Position numbers and translations under genes: made by a program
Shown here: positions 9,142-18,230 of the stretch, in pieces
Layout: each line of letters begins with the position of its first letter
Numbering within the stretch: position 1 is the stretch's first letter
DNA from: Pseudomonas fluorescens Q2-87
GTDB lineage: Bacteria > Pseudomonadota > Gammaproteobacteria > Pseudomonadales > Pseudomonadaceae
Assembly (NCBI RefSeq): GCF_000281895.1
Contig: NZ_CM001558.1
Span: 4,902,556-4,966,555 of the forward strand
DNA: 64,000 nt
Direction of reading: 5' to 3'
The notes under the pieces: generated by a model
Databases searched by the model: none
Told to the model about the DNA's origin: nothing
The model's input: only the letters and a program-made list of their open reading frames with translations

Positions 9142-11772
9142 TTAGCCGGTGTTGCGCAAACCGGCGGCAATCCCTGCCACAGACACCAGCAGCGCCTGTT
9201 CCACGGGGCTGCCCTGGCCCACTTCCTGTTGCCGCGAGCGTGCCAACAGTTCGGCCTGCAACAGGTGGAGCGGGTCAAGGTAGGTGTTGCGCAAGCGGAT
9301 GAATTCCAGCGTATCCGGGCTATGTGCCAGTAGCTGCGACTGAGCGGTCAAGCCAAGGACGACGGAGCAGGCCTGCGACAATAGGTCGCGTAAATGCGCA
9401 CCCAAAGGCAGCAACCCGGGTTCCACCAGACGTTCGTCGTAGGAACGCGCAATATCCGCGTCAGCCTTGGCCAGGACCATTTCCAGCATGTCGATGCGGG
9501 TGCGGAAGAACGGCCATTGCTCGCGCATCTGCCCCAGCAACTCGCCTTCGCCGCGCTCCAGGGCCTTGCCCAGGGCGGTTTCCCAGCCGAGCCAGGCCGG
9601 TAGCATCAGGCGGGTCTGGGTCCAGCCGAAGATCCATGGGATCGCCCGCAAACTTTCGATACCGCCGGCCCGACGCTTGGCCGGACGGCTGCCCAGGGGC
9701 AGGCGCCCCAACTCCTGCTCCGGTGTCGACTGGCGAAAATACTCGACGAACTGCGGGTTCTCGCGCACCACCGCCCGGTAGGCCTTGACGCCGTCGGCGG
9801 CCAGCTCGTCCATCAGGTGCCGCCATTGGGGCGTGGGAGGTGGCGGTGGCAACAGCGTCGCTTCCAGCACCGCGGCGAGATAGAGATTGAGGTTCTGTTC
9901 AGCGATGTCCGGCAAGCCGAATTTGAAACGAATCATTTCCCCCTGTTCCGTGGTGCGGAAACGCCCGGCTACCGAACCGGGTGGCTGGGACAGGATCGCC
10001 GCGTGCGCCGGACCGCCGCCACGCCCCACGGTGCCACCGCGACCGTGGAACAACAACAGCTCCACTTGCTGCTCGCGGCAGATGTCCACCAGCCGTTCCT
10101 GAGCCCGATATTGCGCCCAGGCCGCCGCTGTGGTCCCGGCGTCCTTGGCCGAATCGGAATAGCCGATCATCACTTCCTGGGGCCCCTGCAGCCGCGAGCG
10201 ATAGCCCGGCAGCAGCAACAGCCGCTCGATCACCGGCCCGGCGTTGTCCAGGTCCGCCAGGGTTTCGAACAACGGCACCACCCGCATCGGCCGCAGCACG
10301 CCGGATTCTTTCAACAGCAGCTGCACCGCCAGGACATCGGAAGCCGCGCCGGCCATGGAAATCACATAGGAGCCAAGGGACGCCGCCGGCGCCGCCGCGA
10401 CTTCCCGGCACGTCGCAAGCACTTCCGCGGTATCGGCCGAGGGCTTGAAGTGGGCCGGCAACAGCGGACGCCGGTTGTTCAGTTCCTCCAGCAGGAACTT
10501 GATGCGCTGCTCCTCGTTCCAGTCCTCGTAGCGGCCCAGGCCCAGGTAGTCGGTGATTTCCGTCATGGCGGCAGTGTGCCGCGTGGAATCCTGGCGCACA
10601 TCGAGGCGCACCAGGAACAACCCAAAGGTCACCGCCCGGCGCAGGCAGTCAAGCAACGGCCCATCGGCGATCACGCCCATGCCGCATTCGTGCAGGGAGT
10701 GGTAGCACAGCTCCAGGGGCGCCAGCAGCTCGCGGTTTTGCTGCAACACCTCGGCCGTGGCAGGCGTAGTGGCCTTCAAGGATTGCTGCGCCCAGTTGCG
10801 GGTGGCGCGCAGGCGTTCGCGCAATTGCTTGAGCACCGCGCGATAAGGTTCGGCGCTGTCGCCGGCCTGGGCACGCAAGGCTTCGCTGGCGTTTTGCATG
10901 GACAGATCGGCGGCCAGGTGGTCGACGTCGCGCAAATACAGGTCCGCAGCCATCCACCGCGCCAGCAGCAGCACTTCCCGGGTCACCGCCGCCGTGACAT
11001 TCGGATTGCCGTCGCGGTCGCCGCCCATCCATGAGGCAAAGCGGATCGGCGCGGCCTCCAGCGGCAGGCGCAGCCCGGTGGCGGCGTGCAGGGCCTGGTC
11101 GGCCTTGCGCAAGTAATTGGGAATGGCCTGCCATAGCGAATGCTCGATCACGGCGAATCCCCACTTGGCCTCGTCCACGGGGGTCGGCCGGGTGCGGCGG
11201 ATTTCCTCGGTGTGCCAGGCTTCGGCGATCAGCCGTTGCAGGCGCTGCTGGATCTGAGCGCGCTCGGCACTGGTCAGGTCGCGGTGATCCTGGGCCGCCA
11301 ATTGCGCGGCGATGGCGTCGTACTTCTGGATCAGCGTGCGGCGCGCCACTTCCGTCGGGTGGGCGGTGAGGACCAGTTCGATTTCCAGCCGCCCCAACTG
11401 CCGGGCCAGGGACTCGGCGCCATGGCCCTCGGCTCGCAACCGGGCGAGCAGTTCAGGGAGCACTCGCGCCTCGAAAGGCGCTGGCTGCGACTCTTCGCGG
11501 CGGTGAATGAGCTGGTATTGCTCGGCGATGTTGGCCAGGTTCAGGAACTGGTTGAACGCCCGCGCCACCGGCAGTAGCTCGTCTTCGCTGAGCTGGTTGA
11601 GGCTGGCACTGAGCTCGGCATCCACGGAACCGCGGCGGTCAGCCTTGGCGCCCTTGCGGATCTGCTCGATCTTGTCGAGGAACGTGTCGCCGTACTGTTC
11701 GCGGATGGTATTGCCCAGCAGCTCGCCGAGCAGGTGAACATCCTCGCGCAAGCGCGCATCGATATCGGTCAT
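9142..11772 (-). CDS. ppc: Phosphoenolpyruvate carboxylase
   Basis: This 876-residue anaplerotic enzyme converts PEP and bicarbonate to oxaloacetate. Catalytic landmarks are present: [15 protein letters not shown] (the catalytic His, about residue 137), [14 protein letters not shown] with the mobile glycine loop, the substrate-binding [16 protein letters not shown], and [13 protein letters not shown]. The C-terminus is GLRNTG, matching the usual QNTG-type end that folds into the active site. The start at 11772 is preceded by GGAG at 8-base spacing. It is transcribed alone. 289 bases separate it from adk, and I see no gene in that gap. Confidence 0.97.
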   Translation of the reverse strand: MTDIDARLREDVHLLGELLGNTIREQYGDTFLDKIEQIRKGAKADRRGSVDAELSASLNQLSEDELLPVARAFNQFLNLANIAEQYQLIHRREESQPAPFEARVLPELLARLRAEGHGAESLARQLGRLEIELVLTAHPTEVARRTLIQKYDAIAAQLAAQDHRDLTSAERAQIQQRLQRLIAEAWHTEEIRRTRPTPVDEAKWGFAVIEHSLWQAIPNYLRKADQALHAATGLRLPLEAAPIRFASWMGGDRDGNPNVTAAVTREVLLLARWMAADLYLRDVDHLAADLSMQNASEALRAQAGDSAEPYRAVLKQLRERLRATRNWAQQSLKATTPATAEVLQQNRELLAPLELCYHSLHECGMGVIADGPLLDCLRRAVTFGLFLVRLDVRQDSTRHTAAMTEITDYLGLGRYEDWNEEQRIKFLLEELNNRRPLLPAHFKPSADTAEVLATCREVAAAPAASLGSYVISMAGAASDVLAVQLLLKESGVLRPMRVVPLFETLADLDNAGPVIERLLLLPGYRSRLQGPQEVMIGYSDSAKDAGTTAAAWAQYRAQERLVDICREQQVELLLFHGRGGTVGRGGGPAHAAILSQPPGSVAGRFRTTEQGEMIRFKFGLPDIAEQNLNLYLAAVLEATLLPPPPPTPQWRHLMDELAADGVKAYRAVVRENPQFVEYFRQSTPEQELGRLPLGSRPAKRRAGGIESLRAIPWIFGWTQTRLMLPAWLGWETALGKALERGEGELLGQMREQWPFFRTRIDMLEMVLAKADADIARSYDERLVEPGLLPLGAHLRDLLSQACSVVLGLTAQSQLLAHSPDTLEFIRLRNTYLDPLHLLQAELLARSRQQEVGQGSPVEQALLVSVAGIAAGLRNTG

Positions 11773-11964
11773 CAGCAGTTCTCCAGCAAAAGGTCCGGAC
11801 AGCGATCGGGTGAGACGCAGGAGATAGAGAGTGCCGATGCCGGTCGTTTATGACAAGCGACGAAGGGACTTTAAACCTTGCCGGACGAAGCTAGTCTGAT
11901 GGGTAAGCCACACAACGGCTTGCCACTCACCGCGCCTGCCACGAGCCGGCTTATTGAGGTCATC

Positions 11965-12309
11965 ATGAAAATCCGTGAGCTCGCCCAGCACTGGGAAGAA
12001 AACGCCAAGGGCCGCCTGACCCAGACTGGCTACACGATTCACCTGGACGTGGAAGCCGCCGCACGGCTGGCGGCGATCTGCGACATGTACCCCAAGCGCC
12101 AGCCCGAAGAGCTGCTGGGCGAACTGATCGGGGCGGCGCTGGAAGAGCTGGAGGCCAGCTTCCCCTACGTCAAGGGCTCACAGGTCGTTGCCACCGATGA
12201 AGAAGGCGACCCGCTGTACGAAGACGTCGGCCCGACCCCGCGTTTCCTCGCCCTCTCCCGCCGCCATCTGCACGAACTTTCCTCGCAGAACGACAAATCG
12301 AAACACTGA
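11965..12309 (+). CDS. Small conserved Pseudomonas protein divergent from ppc
   Basis: This 114-residue acidic, helical protein has no recognised function (MKIRELAQHWEENAKG at the start, EELLGELIGAALEELEASFPYV in the middle). Its central part has the feel of a ribbon-helix-helix-like segment (YTIHLDVEAAARLAAICDMYPKRQ), but I cannot prove DNA binding. The ATG at 11965 follows a TGAGGT site. Two upstream in-frame ATGs lack such a site. It diverges from ppc across 192 bases, a place where PAO1 also has a hypothetical gene as I recall. Confidence 0.78.
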   Translation: MKIRELAQHWEENAKGRLTQTGYTIHLDVEAAARLAAICDMYPKRQPEELLGELIGAALEELEASFPYVKGSQVVATDEEGDPLYEDVGPTPRFLALSRRHLHELSSQNDKSKH

Positions 12310-12452
12310 TCCGATCCTTTCCAAAGGGCTGTTCCCGGCGCTGGGCCTGTCATTTCCAGCGCTGGGAATACCGCTGCGCGCCTTGAAAGTTCAGCTTTTC
12401 TGCCGCTGACCGATCAGTCAGTAATTCTTTTGGCGATTGGCCACCTCGGCCT

Positions 12453-12480
12453 GAACTTTTGAAAAAAGCCTCGGGTCACA
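12453..12480 (+). promoter_or_regulatory. Probable AlgU (sigma-22/RpoE-type) promoter of the lipoprotein-OmpA operon
   Basis: GAACTT at 12453-12458, 17 bases, then TCACA at 12476-12480 resembles the AlgU consensus GAACTT-N16/17-TCtgA, with an exact -35. It lies 113 bases upstream of the lipoprotein start. In P. aeruginosa the orthologous lptF region is known to be under envelope-stress sigma control, which supports the reading. The transcription start was not tested. Confidence 0.55.
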
Positions 12481-12593
12481 CCGAGTAACCATACTGGAAC
12501 GGTCGTTTAAATAAACGCGCCCTGGCGCCCGCGCCAAAACAGACGTCACGGCTTCGGTCCCAGCATGGATCAGTATTTTTCAGGAGTTTTCCA

Positions 12594-13007
12594 ATGGAGT
12601 TGAAGCCTATGAATACCTGCACTGCCAAACCCTCATCCACTGGCCTGCGCGGCCTGAAGTTGGCTGCCCTGGCTATCGGTAGCAGCTTCATCCTCGCCGG
12701 TTGTGCCGGCAACCCACCTTCGGAGCAGTACGCGGTGACGCAATCGGCGGTCAACAGCGCCGTCAGCGCTGGCGGTACTGAATTCGCGGCGGTGGAAATG
12801 AAGTCGGCCCAGGACAAGCTCAAGCAAGCCGAGCTGGCCATGCACGACAAGAACTACGCAGAAGCCAAGCGTCTGGCCGAACAGGCCGAATGGGATGCCC
12901 GTGTCGCCGAGCGCAAGGCCCAGGCCGCCAAGGCCGAACAAGCACTCAAGGATTCCCAGAAAGGGGTTCAGGAACTGCGTCAGGAAGGCATGAACAAGGT
13001 TCAGTAG
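12594..13007 (+). CDS. DUF4398-type lipoprotein
   Basis: This 137-residue probable outer-membrane or periplasmic lipoprotein has a signal peptide ending in the lipobox FILAGC (Cys at about residue 38). The mature part is alanine/lysine-rich and strongly helical (MKSAQDKLKQAELAMHDKN, EAKRLAEQAEWDARVAERKA), as in DUF4398 proteins. Start 12594 has CAGGAG at proper spacing; an ATG at 12609 is an alternative that shortens the signal. It is followed after 48 bases by the OmpA-family lipoprotein, and the pair is clearly an operon. Confidence 0.88.
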   Translation: MELKPMNTCTAKPSSTGLRGLKLAALAIGSSFILAGCAGNPPSEQYAVTQSAVNSAVSAGGTEFAAVEMKSAQDKLKQAELAMHDKNYAEAKRLAEQAEWDARVAERKAQAAKAEQALKDSQKGVQELRQEGMNKVQ

Positions 13008-13055
13008 ACCGTTCCCGCCACGACGTACTTCTCATTGATAAAAGGACGACAGACT

Positions 13056-13847
13056 ATGACGCACAAACATTTGATGATGCCCGCCCTGCTCGCTGCCTGC
13101 GTAGCCCTGGCCGCTTGCTCCCATGACCCGAACGCGAACCTGGAACAGGCCCGCACCAACTACAACGGCCTGCAGGCTGACCCGGCCGCCACCAAGGTCG
13201 CCGCCCTGGAAACCAAGGACGCGGCTGACTTCCTGGCCAAGGCCGACAAGGCCTACCTGGACAGGGAAGACGAAGCCAAGGTCGACCAACTGGCCTACCT
13301 GACCAACCAGCGCGTCGAAGTGGCCAAGCAGACCATCGCCCTGCGCAACGCCGAGGCCGAACTGAAAAACGCCGGCGACGAACGCGCCCGTGCGCTGCTC
13401 GATGCGCGCAATGCTCAGATCAAGCAGTTGCAGGACAGCCTGAACGCCAAGCAGACCGAACGCGGTACGCTGGTGACCTTCGGCGACGTGCTGTTCGCCA
13501 CCAATAAGTCCGACCTGCGCTCCAATGGCGTGGCCAACGTCAACAAACTGGCCCAGTTCCTCCAGGAAAACCCGGACCGCAAGGTGATTATCGAAGGCTA
13601 CACCGACAGCACCGGTTCGGATTCCTACAACCAGTCGCTGTCCGAGCGTCGCGCCAGCTCCGTGCGTACCGCGCTGGTGAAAATGGGCGTCGACCCGGCT
13701 CGCATCGTGATCCAGGGCTACGGCAAGGAATTCCCGGTGGCCGACAACACCAGCGTTTCGGGCCGTGCTATGAACCGTCGCGTGGAAGTGACCATCTCCA
13801 ACGACAACCAGCCAGTAGCACCGCGTTCGAGCATGAGCGCCAACTGA
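13056..13847 (+). CDS. OmpA-family outer-membrane lipoprotein, LptF-like
   Basis: This 263-residue lipoprotein has the signal MTHKHLMMPALLAACVALAA and the lipobox AAC (Cys at about 21). A helical alanine/glutamate-rich middle (about 40-140) follows. The C-terminal OmpA peptidoglycan-binding domain starts near residue 150 (VTFGDVLFATNKSDLRSNG, IIEGYTDSTGSDSYNQSLSERR, MNRRVEVTIS). It would tether the outer membrane to the wall. In P. aeruginosa the protein at this place is LptF. The ATG at 13056 follows AAAGGA at 9 bases. The frame can be extended to 13035 without a ribosome site. Confidence 0.9.
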   Translation: MTHKHLMMPALLAACVALAACSHDPNANLEQARTNYNGLQADPAATKVAALETKDAADFLAKADKAYLDREDEAKVDQLAYLTNQRVEVAKQTIALRNAEAELKNAGDERARALLDARNAQIKQLQDSLNAKQTERGTLVTFGDVLFATNKSDLRSNGVANVNKLAQFLQENPDRKVIIEGYTDSTGSDSYNQSLSERRASSVRTALVKMGVDPARIVIQGYGKEFPVADNTSVSGRAMNRRVEVTISNDNQPVAPRSSMSAN

Positions 13848-13864
13848 TCGGCTGAGTGCAATGC

Positions 13865-13901
13865 AAAAGCCCCGTCTGACTTCAATCAGGCGGGGCTTTT
13901 T
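13865..13901 (+). terminator. Intrinsic terminator after the OmpA-family gene
   Basis: The stem AAAAGCCCCG-CTGA pairs with TCAG-CGGGGCTTTT around a TTCAA-type loop and is followed by TTTTTAT. It begins 18 bases after the stop codon. Confidence 0.92.
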
Positions 13902-13922
13902 ATCGGCTAACACATCTCCCCT

Positions 13923-14008
13923 GTGGGAGCGGGCTTGCTCGCGAAAGCGTCCGGTCAGCTACATATACAGGACTGCCACACCGCCTTCGCGAGCAAGCCC
14001 GCTCCCAC
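13923..14008. repeat. REP doublet, class A
   Basis: GTGGGAGCGGGCTTGCTCGC at the left and its reverse complement at the right surround a spacer of about 40 bases. It is located between two convergent transcription units. Confidence 0.92.
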
Positions 14009-14032
14009 AGGGGATCTATGGAGTCCTTGGGA

Positions 14033-14362
14033 TTACGGCTGCAACTTCTGCGGCGTCTCCTGCCCCATGCAACGAACGGCACGCTTCTTCTCGTTGATCA
14101 GCACGCCGGTCAGGCCTTTCTGCTCGGTGTCGAACAGCACCAGCACGCCGTCGATGCACTGGGCGACTTGGGGAGCCGGCTCCAGGGAAACCTTGTAGTC
14201 CTCGCCCGGTACGGTCTTGAGCATGGTGAACTGGTTGAGCAACAAGGCGTCCTCCGGCTTGGCGAAGTGCAGGTAGCCGTAGTACCAAAGCACCGCGACG
14301 GTGCCGATGATGCTGCAGATACCGGTAATGATCAGGGGGATGGCGTTGCGTTCTTCGCTCAT
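14033..14362 (-). CDS. Small membrane-anchored hypothetical protein
   Basis: This 109-residue protein has one N-terminal membrane helix (IPLIITGICSIIGTVAVLWYYGYL, about residues 8-31) and a soluble domain containing two cysteines (QCIDG, VRCMG) and LVLFDTEQKGLTGVLINEKK. The function is unknown. Its ATG overlaps the stop of the upstream hydrolase gene by four bases (ATGA), so the two are translationally coupled and probably act together at the envelope. Confidence 0.8.
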   Translation of the reverse strand: MSEERNAIPLIITGICSIIGTVAVLWYYGYLHFAKPEDALLLNQFTMLKTVPGEDYKVSLEPAPQVAQCIDGVLVLFDTEQKGLTGVLINEKKRAVRCMGQETPQKLQP

Positions 14363-15264
14363 TGCGGGCTCTCAGGAGATTCAGCGGGTGATTTCGGAAA
14401 GTTGGGGACCTCGCCCAGGCGGCGCAGACCGTCGAAGTGCTGCGGGTCGTCGAGGTAACGCAGCATCACGGTTCGCCAGGTCGGGTCGGCGAAGGTTTGC
14501 ACATGGCCGCCGCGGGTCAGTTGCAGGACCCGCGGCGGCGGCGCAGCTTGATACAGACGGATGCCGTTGGAAAGAGGCACGATGGGGTCATCGAGGCTGT
14601 GGTAGATCAGCTTCGGCACGCCGGTCAGTTGCGCCACGGAGCCAATCGCGCTGTCACCGTCCGGCACCAGCCAGGACAACGGCACCTGGAACGGCCAGGT
14701 CAGCCATGACGTACTGAGGGCGAAACGCCCTACCTCGCGATAACTGGCGGGCACGCCGTCGAGCACCAGGGCCTTGAGCTGTTGTTGGCGCTGCGGATGT
14801 TCCACCAGATAATGCACCGCCAGCGCGCCGCCCAGGCTTTGGCCGAGCAGCACCAATGGCTTGCCCCGGACCTCCGGCGACTGGTCGAGCCATTTGAACG
14901 CCGCGTCGATGTCTTGGTAAATCGCCGGCAGGCTCGGCTCGCCTTCGGACAACCCATAGCCGCGGTAGTCGATCATCAGCACTTGGTAACCCTGCTCCGG
15001 CAACCACCAGCTCCCGCCCAGGTGCCAGGCCAGGTTGCCGCCGTTGCCGTGCAGGTGCAGCACCGTGCCCTTGACCGCCACGCCTGGCTTGACCGGTAGC
15101 CACCAGCCATGAAGCTTCAAACCATCGGCAGTGGTCAGGGTGACGTCGCGATATTCGAGCTTGGCCCGCTCCGGAGTGAACGGCAGGCCGTGCTCGGGGT
15201 AGAACAGCAGGGAACTGCAGCCGCTCAGGGCCAGCAGCAGGCAAACGATGCCGAGGATTCGCAT
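14359..15264 (-). CDS. Alpha/beta-hydrolase lipoprotein
   Basis: This 301-residue serine hydrolase is exported as a lipoprotein. The signal is MRILGIVCLLLALSGC with lipobox LSGC (Cys16). It has an oxyanion-loop HLHGNGGNLAWHLGG, the nucleophile elbow GQSLGG (Ser at about residue 153), an acid YHSLDD and a late His in TRGGHVQTF. It resembles the BEM46-like family, with substrate unknown. The start at 15264 follows GAGGT. A frame extending to 15396 reads through a REP element and is rejected. It forms an operon with the following small membrane protein. Confidence 0.9.
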   Translation of the reverse strand: MRILGIVCLLLALSGCSSLLFYPEHGLPFTPERAKLEYRDVTLTTADGLKLHGWWLPVKPGVAVKGTVLHLHGNGGNLAWHLGGSWWLPEQGYQVLMIDYRGYGLSEGEPSLPAIYQDIDAAFKWLDQSPEVRGKPLVLLGQSLGGALAVHYLVEHPQRQQQLKALVLDGVPASYREVGRFALSTSWLTWPFQVPLSWLVPDGDSAIGSVAQLTGVPKLIYHSLDDPIVPLSNGIRLYQAAPPPRVLQLTRGGHVQTFADPTWRTVMLRYLDDPQHFDGLRRLGEVPNFPKSPAESPESPQ

Positions 15265-15308
15265 CCGGTGAAACCTCGCAAGATACAGAAATTGAAACAT
15301 AGTCCACT

Positions 15309-15396
15309 GTGGGAGCGAGCTTGCTCGCGAAAGCGGTGGATCAGTCGACATCATCGTTATCTGATCCACTGCTTTCGCGAGCAAGCCCGCTCCCAC
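15309..15396. repeat. REP doublet, class A, with extended inner stem
   Basis: The outer arms GTGGGAGCGAGCTTGCTCGC and CGAGCAAGCCCGCTCCCAC continue inward into complementary GTGGATCAG and CTGATCCAC, giving a very long potential hairpin. It lies between the DUF1704 gene and the hydrolase operon. Confidence 0.92.
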
Positions 15397-15414
15397 AATT
15401 GGGCAATGTGATGT

Positions 15415-16692
15415 TCAAAGGATATTGGAGTAATCCGCTTCGATCCGGTCCAGGCTCAGGTGATTGAGGAAGTTGGAGAAACACATCCAGGCCGACAGTG
15501 CATTCATGTCACGGAACTGCTCGGGCAGGTACTTGGGCGGTACGACCAGGCCTTCGTCCACCAATTGCCGCAACGTGCGCATGTCCTCCAGGGTGGTCTT
15601 GCCGCAGAACAGCAGCGGCACTTGCTCCAGCTTGCCTTTGCGTACCGCCAGCTGAATGTAGTTGTAGACCATGATGAAGCCCTTGAGATAGGACAAGTCT
15701 TTGGTAAATGGCAGACCGGTCGGCACCGAACCACGGAAAACACGGCTGGCGTTGCCATAGCTTTCGGCCATCTCGAAACCCTGCTCGCGGAAGAACTCGA
15801 AAACCTGCAGGAAATCGGCCCCCTCCTCCACCATGTGGATGGCCCGGGTGCGGTTGGTGAGTTTGCGCAGGCGACTTGGGTAGGACGCGAAGGTGATAAT
15901 TTCCATCAGGATCGCCAGGCCTTCCTGGGTCACGGTGGACGAGGGAGGGCCCTTGGACAAGAAGGTGCAGATCGGCTGGTTCAAGCCGTTGAGAGTCGTG
16001 CCAACGTGCACCAGCCCTTCGTGGACTTCCAGGGCGCGCACGTCGCGCTCGTTGAACATCGCATCGGTGCGGATCTTGATGTAGTCGGCCCCCGCCGCCG
16101 CATCGGCCACGATCCCGTCGGATTCAAACACCCGGATGGTTTCCTCGGCCTCGCCGAAGACCCGGTTGAGACGGTGTTGCAGCAGGCTCACGGCCTCCTT
16201 GGCGCTGAGCACTTTCGGCTCATCCTTGAGGTCGCCACGGCCGTCGATGTTGTTCAGGTAATCGGAGAGCATCAGGCCCAGGTCGGCCAGGGTCGGGTCG
16301 CCGGCGTGGAAGGCGTCGGAGGCGGCGCCGTAGAGCTCCTGGGAGATCAGTCCGAAATCCTCGGTACCCCGCGCTTCGAGCATGCGCACCACCATGCGAT
16401 ATTCCTTGCACATGCGGCGCATGATCTGACCCACCGGGTTGAACTGCCCCAGTTGGCGGGTGATGTCGCGCTCGATGTTCTGGAACTCCAGCTTTACCTT
16501 GCTGGAATCGAAGGACAGCGGACGGTTGAGATAATAGTCGCGGTCCACCGCCGGCATTTCCTTGCCCTTGGCCTTGAGGAACCCCTTGCGGATGTTCTCG
16601 TCCCACTTCACGGCATCGAGAATGCGAATCGGCGTTTGCGCCAGCACAATGCGATCGGACAAGGTGCGTATCGTCTGCTGGTAATCGTCCAC
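15415..16692 (-). CDS. DUF1704 (QEGLA-motif) family protein, probable zincin-like metallopeptidase
   Basis: This 425-residue cytosolic protein belongs to the family annotated as flavohemoglobin expression-modulating QEGLA-motif protein (DUF1704). The naming motif TQEGLA is at about residues 255-260. An HEGLVH (HExxxH) at 224-229 precedes it by about 30 residues. This HExxxH plus downstream Glu arrangement is that of the MATCAP/tubulin tyrosine carboxypeptidase family, so a metallopeptidase activity is likely though its bacterial substrate is unknown. It may be co-transcribed with the lipoprotein gene 36 bases upstream. Confidence 0.85.
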   Translation of the reverse strand: MDDYQQTIRTLSDRIVLAQTPIRILDAVKWDENIRKGFLKAKGKEMPAVDRDYYLNRPLSFDSSKVKLEFQNIERDITRQLGQFNPVGQIMRRMCKEYRMVVRMLEARGTEDFGLISQELYGAASDAFHAGDPTLADLGLMLSDYLNNIDGRGDLKDEPKVLSAKEAVSLLQHRLNRVFGEAEETIRVFESDGIVADAAAGADYIKIRTDAMFNERDVRALEVHEGLVHVGTTLNGLNQPICTFLSKGPPSSTVTQEGLAILMEIITFASYPSRLRKLTNRTRAIHMVEEGADFLQVFEFFREQGFEMAESYGNASRVFRGSVPTGLPFTKDLSYLKGFIMVYNYIQLAVRKGKLEQVPLLFCGKTTLEDMRTLRQLVDEGLVVPPKYLPEQFRDMNALSAWMCFSNFLNHLSLDRIEADYSNIL

Positions 16693-16728
16693 CCGGAACT
16701 CCTGTGAAAAAACATCCGCCTGCTGCGG

Positions 16729-17283
16729 TTATTGGGATTTGACCAGTCGCTGGTAGCGCACGGCTTCCGAGAACACATCGGAATTGGCCGGGTCGTCGAG
16801 GTAACTGAAAACCTTGTTCATGTCGCTGTCCACCAGCACGCCGTCGCCCGCTTCGCTCTGGCTCGGCTGGCCGCTGAGGATCTTCTGCCCGATGGCCTGG
16901 TTGATCTGCTCCAGGTCCAGGTTGTAGACCACCAACTCCTGCTTGTCGGTCAATTCGAAACCGGCGATCACGTAATGCCCGCCATAGTGGGCCGGCACCT
17001 TCGCCGACAGGTACCAACGGCTGCCGTGGCGGGAGACGGTCAGGGGAATGGCTTCGCGCTCTTGGGGCCTGGCCCTGAAGTAGCTGATGGCCTGGTAGCG
17101 GTGCTTGCCGACTTTCGTCAACTCCAGGTTCAACGGTTCGCCCCAGGCATTGGTGCTGGTCCAATGGCCCAGCAGGCCCTTGGGCGCGGCTTCGCTGTCA
17201 GGTAACGGTGCCTTGAACGACACCAGGCAACCACTGAGCAGTAGCAGCGAAACGGCCAGTGCAACGGCACGCCAGGCTTTCAT
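16729..17283 (-). CDS. Hypothetical lipoprotein
   Basis: This 184-residue protein has a clear lipoprotein signal MKAWRAVALAVSLLLLSGC (Cys19). The mature domain is beta-rich (LLGHWTSTNAWGEPLNLELTKVG, YVIAGFELTDKQELVVYNLDL) and suggests a small calycin-like or copper-resistance-type barrel, but I can assign no function. The C-terminus is helical (MNKVFSYLDDP). It lies 36 bases before the DUF1704 gene on the same strand, so an operon is likely. Confidence 0.82.
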   Translation of the reverse strand: MKAWRAVALAVSLLLLSGCLVSFKAPLPDSEAAPKGLLGHWTSTNAWGEPLNLELTKVGKHRYQAISYFRARPQEREAIPLTVSRHGSRWYLSAKVPAHYGGHYVIAGFELTDKQELVVYNLDLEQINQAIGQKILSGQPSQSEAGDGVLVDSDMNKVFSYLDDPANSDVFSEAVRYQRLVKSQ

Positions 17284-17304
17284 TGGAACTCCCTATAGTA
17301 GGCA

Positions 17305-17392
17305 GTGGCGAGGGAGCTTGCTCCCGCTGGGCTGCGCAGCGGCCCTTTTGGTGAGTGCTGCGCACTCAAGCGGGAGCAAGCTCCCTCGCCAC
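17305..17392. repeat. REP doublet, class B
   Basis: GTGGCGAGGGAGCTTGCTCC and its reverse complement form the ends, with inner CTGCGCAGC / GCTGCGCAC blocks. It lies between the TetR gene and the lipoprotein gene. Confidence 0.92.
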
Positions 17393-17412
17393 ATAGACTG
17401 CGGTGCTTTCAA

Positions 17413-18129
17413 CTACACCGAAGCCAGTACCAGGTGCATGTAGCGGGTCAGGATACCGAGCATGTCTTCACCGGCTACCGGCTCGGCGCCATTGAGCAAG
17501 CCCTGATATTCCATCCGTCCGATAATCGCCGTCAACACTTTGGCATCCTGCTGTGGCTCGCGGGAACCCAATACCTGGAAAAACTGACACGTGCCGTGCA
17601 GCAAGATCTGCTGGTGGGAGCGCACCAGCTCCGCCAGGCGCGGGTTGAGCAATGCTTCTTGGCGGAAGGCCTGTTCGGCCATCAGGTATTCGCGGCGGCT
17701 GTCCAATTGGTGCTGTACGTATTCAGCGGTCATCCGCGCAATGTCGTCCGCCAGTTGCGAGCGCGATTGGGGGCTGCCGTCACCGTAGGCGACCATCTCC
17801 CGCAGCAGGCCTTCGTTGTTGGCCCACAGCTTGCCCATGAACGCCGCGCTGCGCTCCACGTACTGGGCGAAGGTATCGGTGAGCAAGTCATCGATGTCCT
17901 TGAAATAGTACGTGGTGGCCGACAGCGGCACGCCCGCTTCAGCGGCTACGGCGCGATGGCGCACGGCCCGCACGCCATCACGGACCACAATGCGCATGGC
18001 CGCGTCGAGAATATCCTGGCGACGCTGCTCACTGCCCTGGCGGCTCGCTTTGCGGCCCTGGTACTGAACACTTTCAGCGACAGCCGTGGCGACGCCCGCT
18101 GCACCTTCTGAAGCCATTGCACGATTCAC
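17413..18129 (-). CDS. TetR-family transcriptional regulator
   Basis: This 238-residue regulator has a TetR N-terminal domain at about residues 32-85 (QDILDAAMRIVVRDGVRAVRHRAV, then AEAGVPLSATTYYFKDIDDLL containing the recognition helix). The remainder is an all-helical TetR C-terminal domain. Its targets are not evident; the flanking lipoprotein/DUF1704 genes are candidates. The GTG start at 18129 has GAGGAA at 9 bases, better than the ATG at 18117. It sits next to lysS, as in PAO1 from memory. Confidence 0.87.
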   Translation of the reverse strand: MNRAMASEGAAGVATAVAESVQYQGRKASRQGSEQRRQDILDAAMRIVVRDGVRAVRHRAVAAEAGVPLSATTYYFKDIDDLLTDTFAQYVERSAAFMGKLWANNEGLLREMVAYGDGSPQSRSQLADDIARMTAEYVQHQLDSRREYLMAEQAFRQEALLNPRLAELVRSHQQILLHGTCQFFQVLGSREPQQDAKVLTAIIGRMEYQGLLNGAEPVAGEDMLGILTRYMHLVLASV

Positions 18130-18190
18130 GACAGGTCTTTCCTCGCTATTTCGGAAGTAACTATTTGATACGTTTGTACCAGACAGGCAA

Positions 18191-18220
18191 TAAAAAGCCG
18201 CCCATCGAGGCGGCTTTTTA
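18191..18220 (-). terminator. Intrinsic terminator of lysS
   Basis: TAAAAAGCCGCC pairs perfectly with GGCGGCTTTTTA around the loop CATCGA, with T-runs on both strands. It starts 10 bases after the lysS stop and could work in both directions. Confidence 0.93.
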
Positions 18221-18230
18221 ATTGAAACAC

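Noticed and set aside
9817..11034. A 405-codon open frame opposite ppc
   Set aside because: Low-complexity HRQ-rich product antisense to conserved PEP carboxylase motifs. It has no ribosome site and no homology feel.
14359..15396. Extended start of the alpha/beta hydrolase
   Set aside because: The extension reads through a REP doublet (MGAGLLAKAV is a translated REP). The true start has a lipoprotein signal and a GAGG site.
13923..15396. Possible CRISPR-like repetition of similar palindromes
   Set aside because: Units occur as opposed pairs at scattered intergenic sites, with no regular spacer array and no cas genes.
15460..16707. Open frame opposite the DUF1704 gene
   Set aside because: Antisense shadow with H/Q/V-rich composition; the minus-strand gene carries the conserved motifs.
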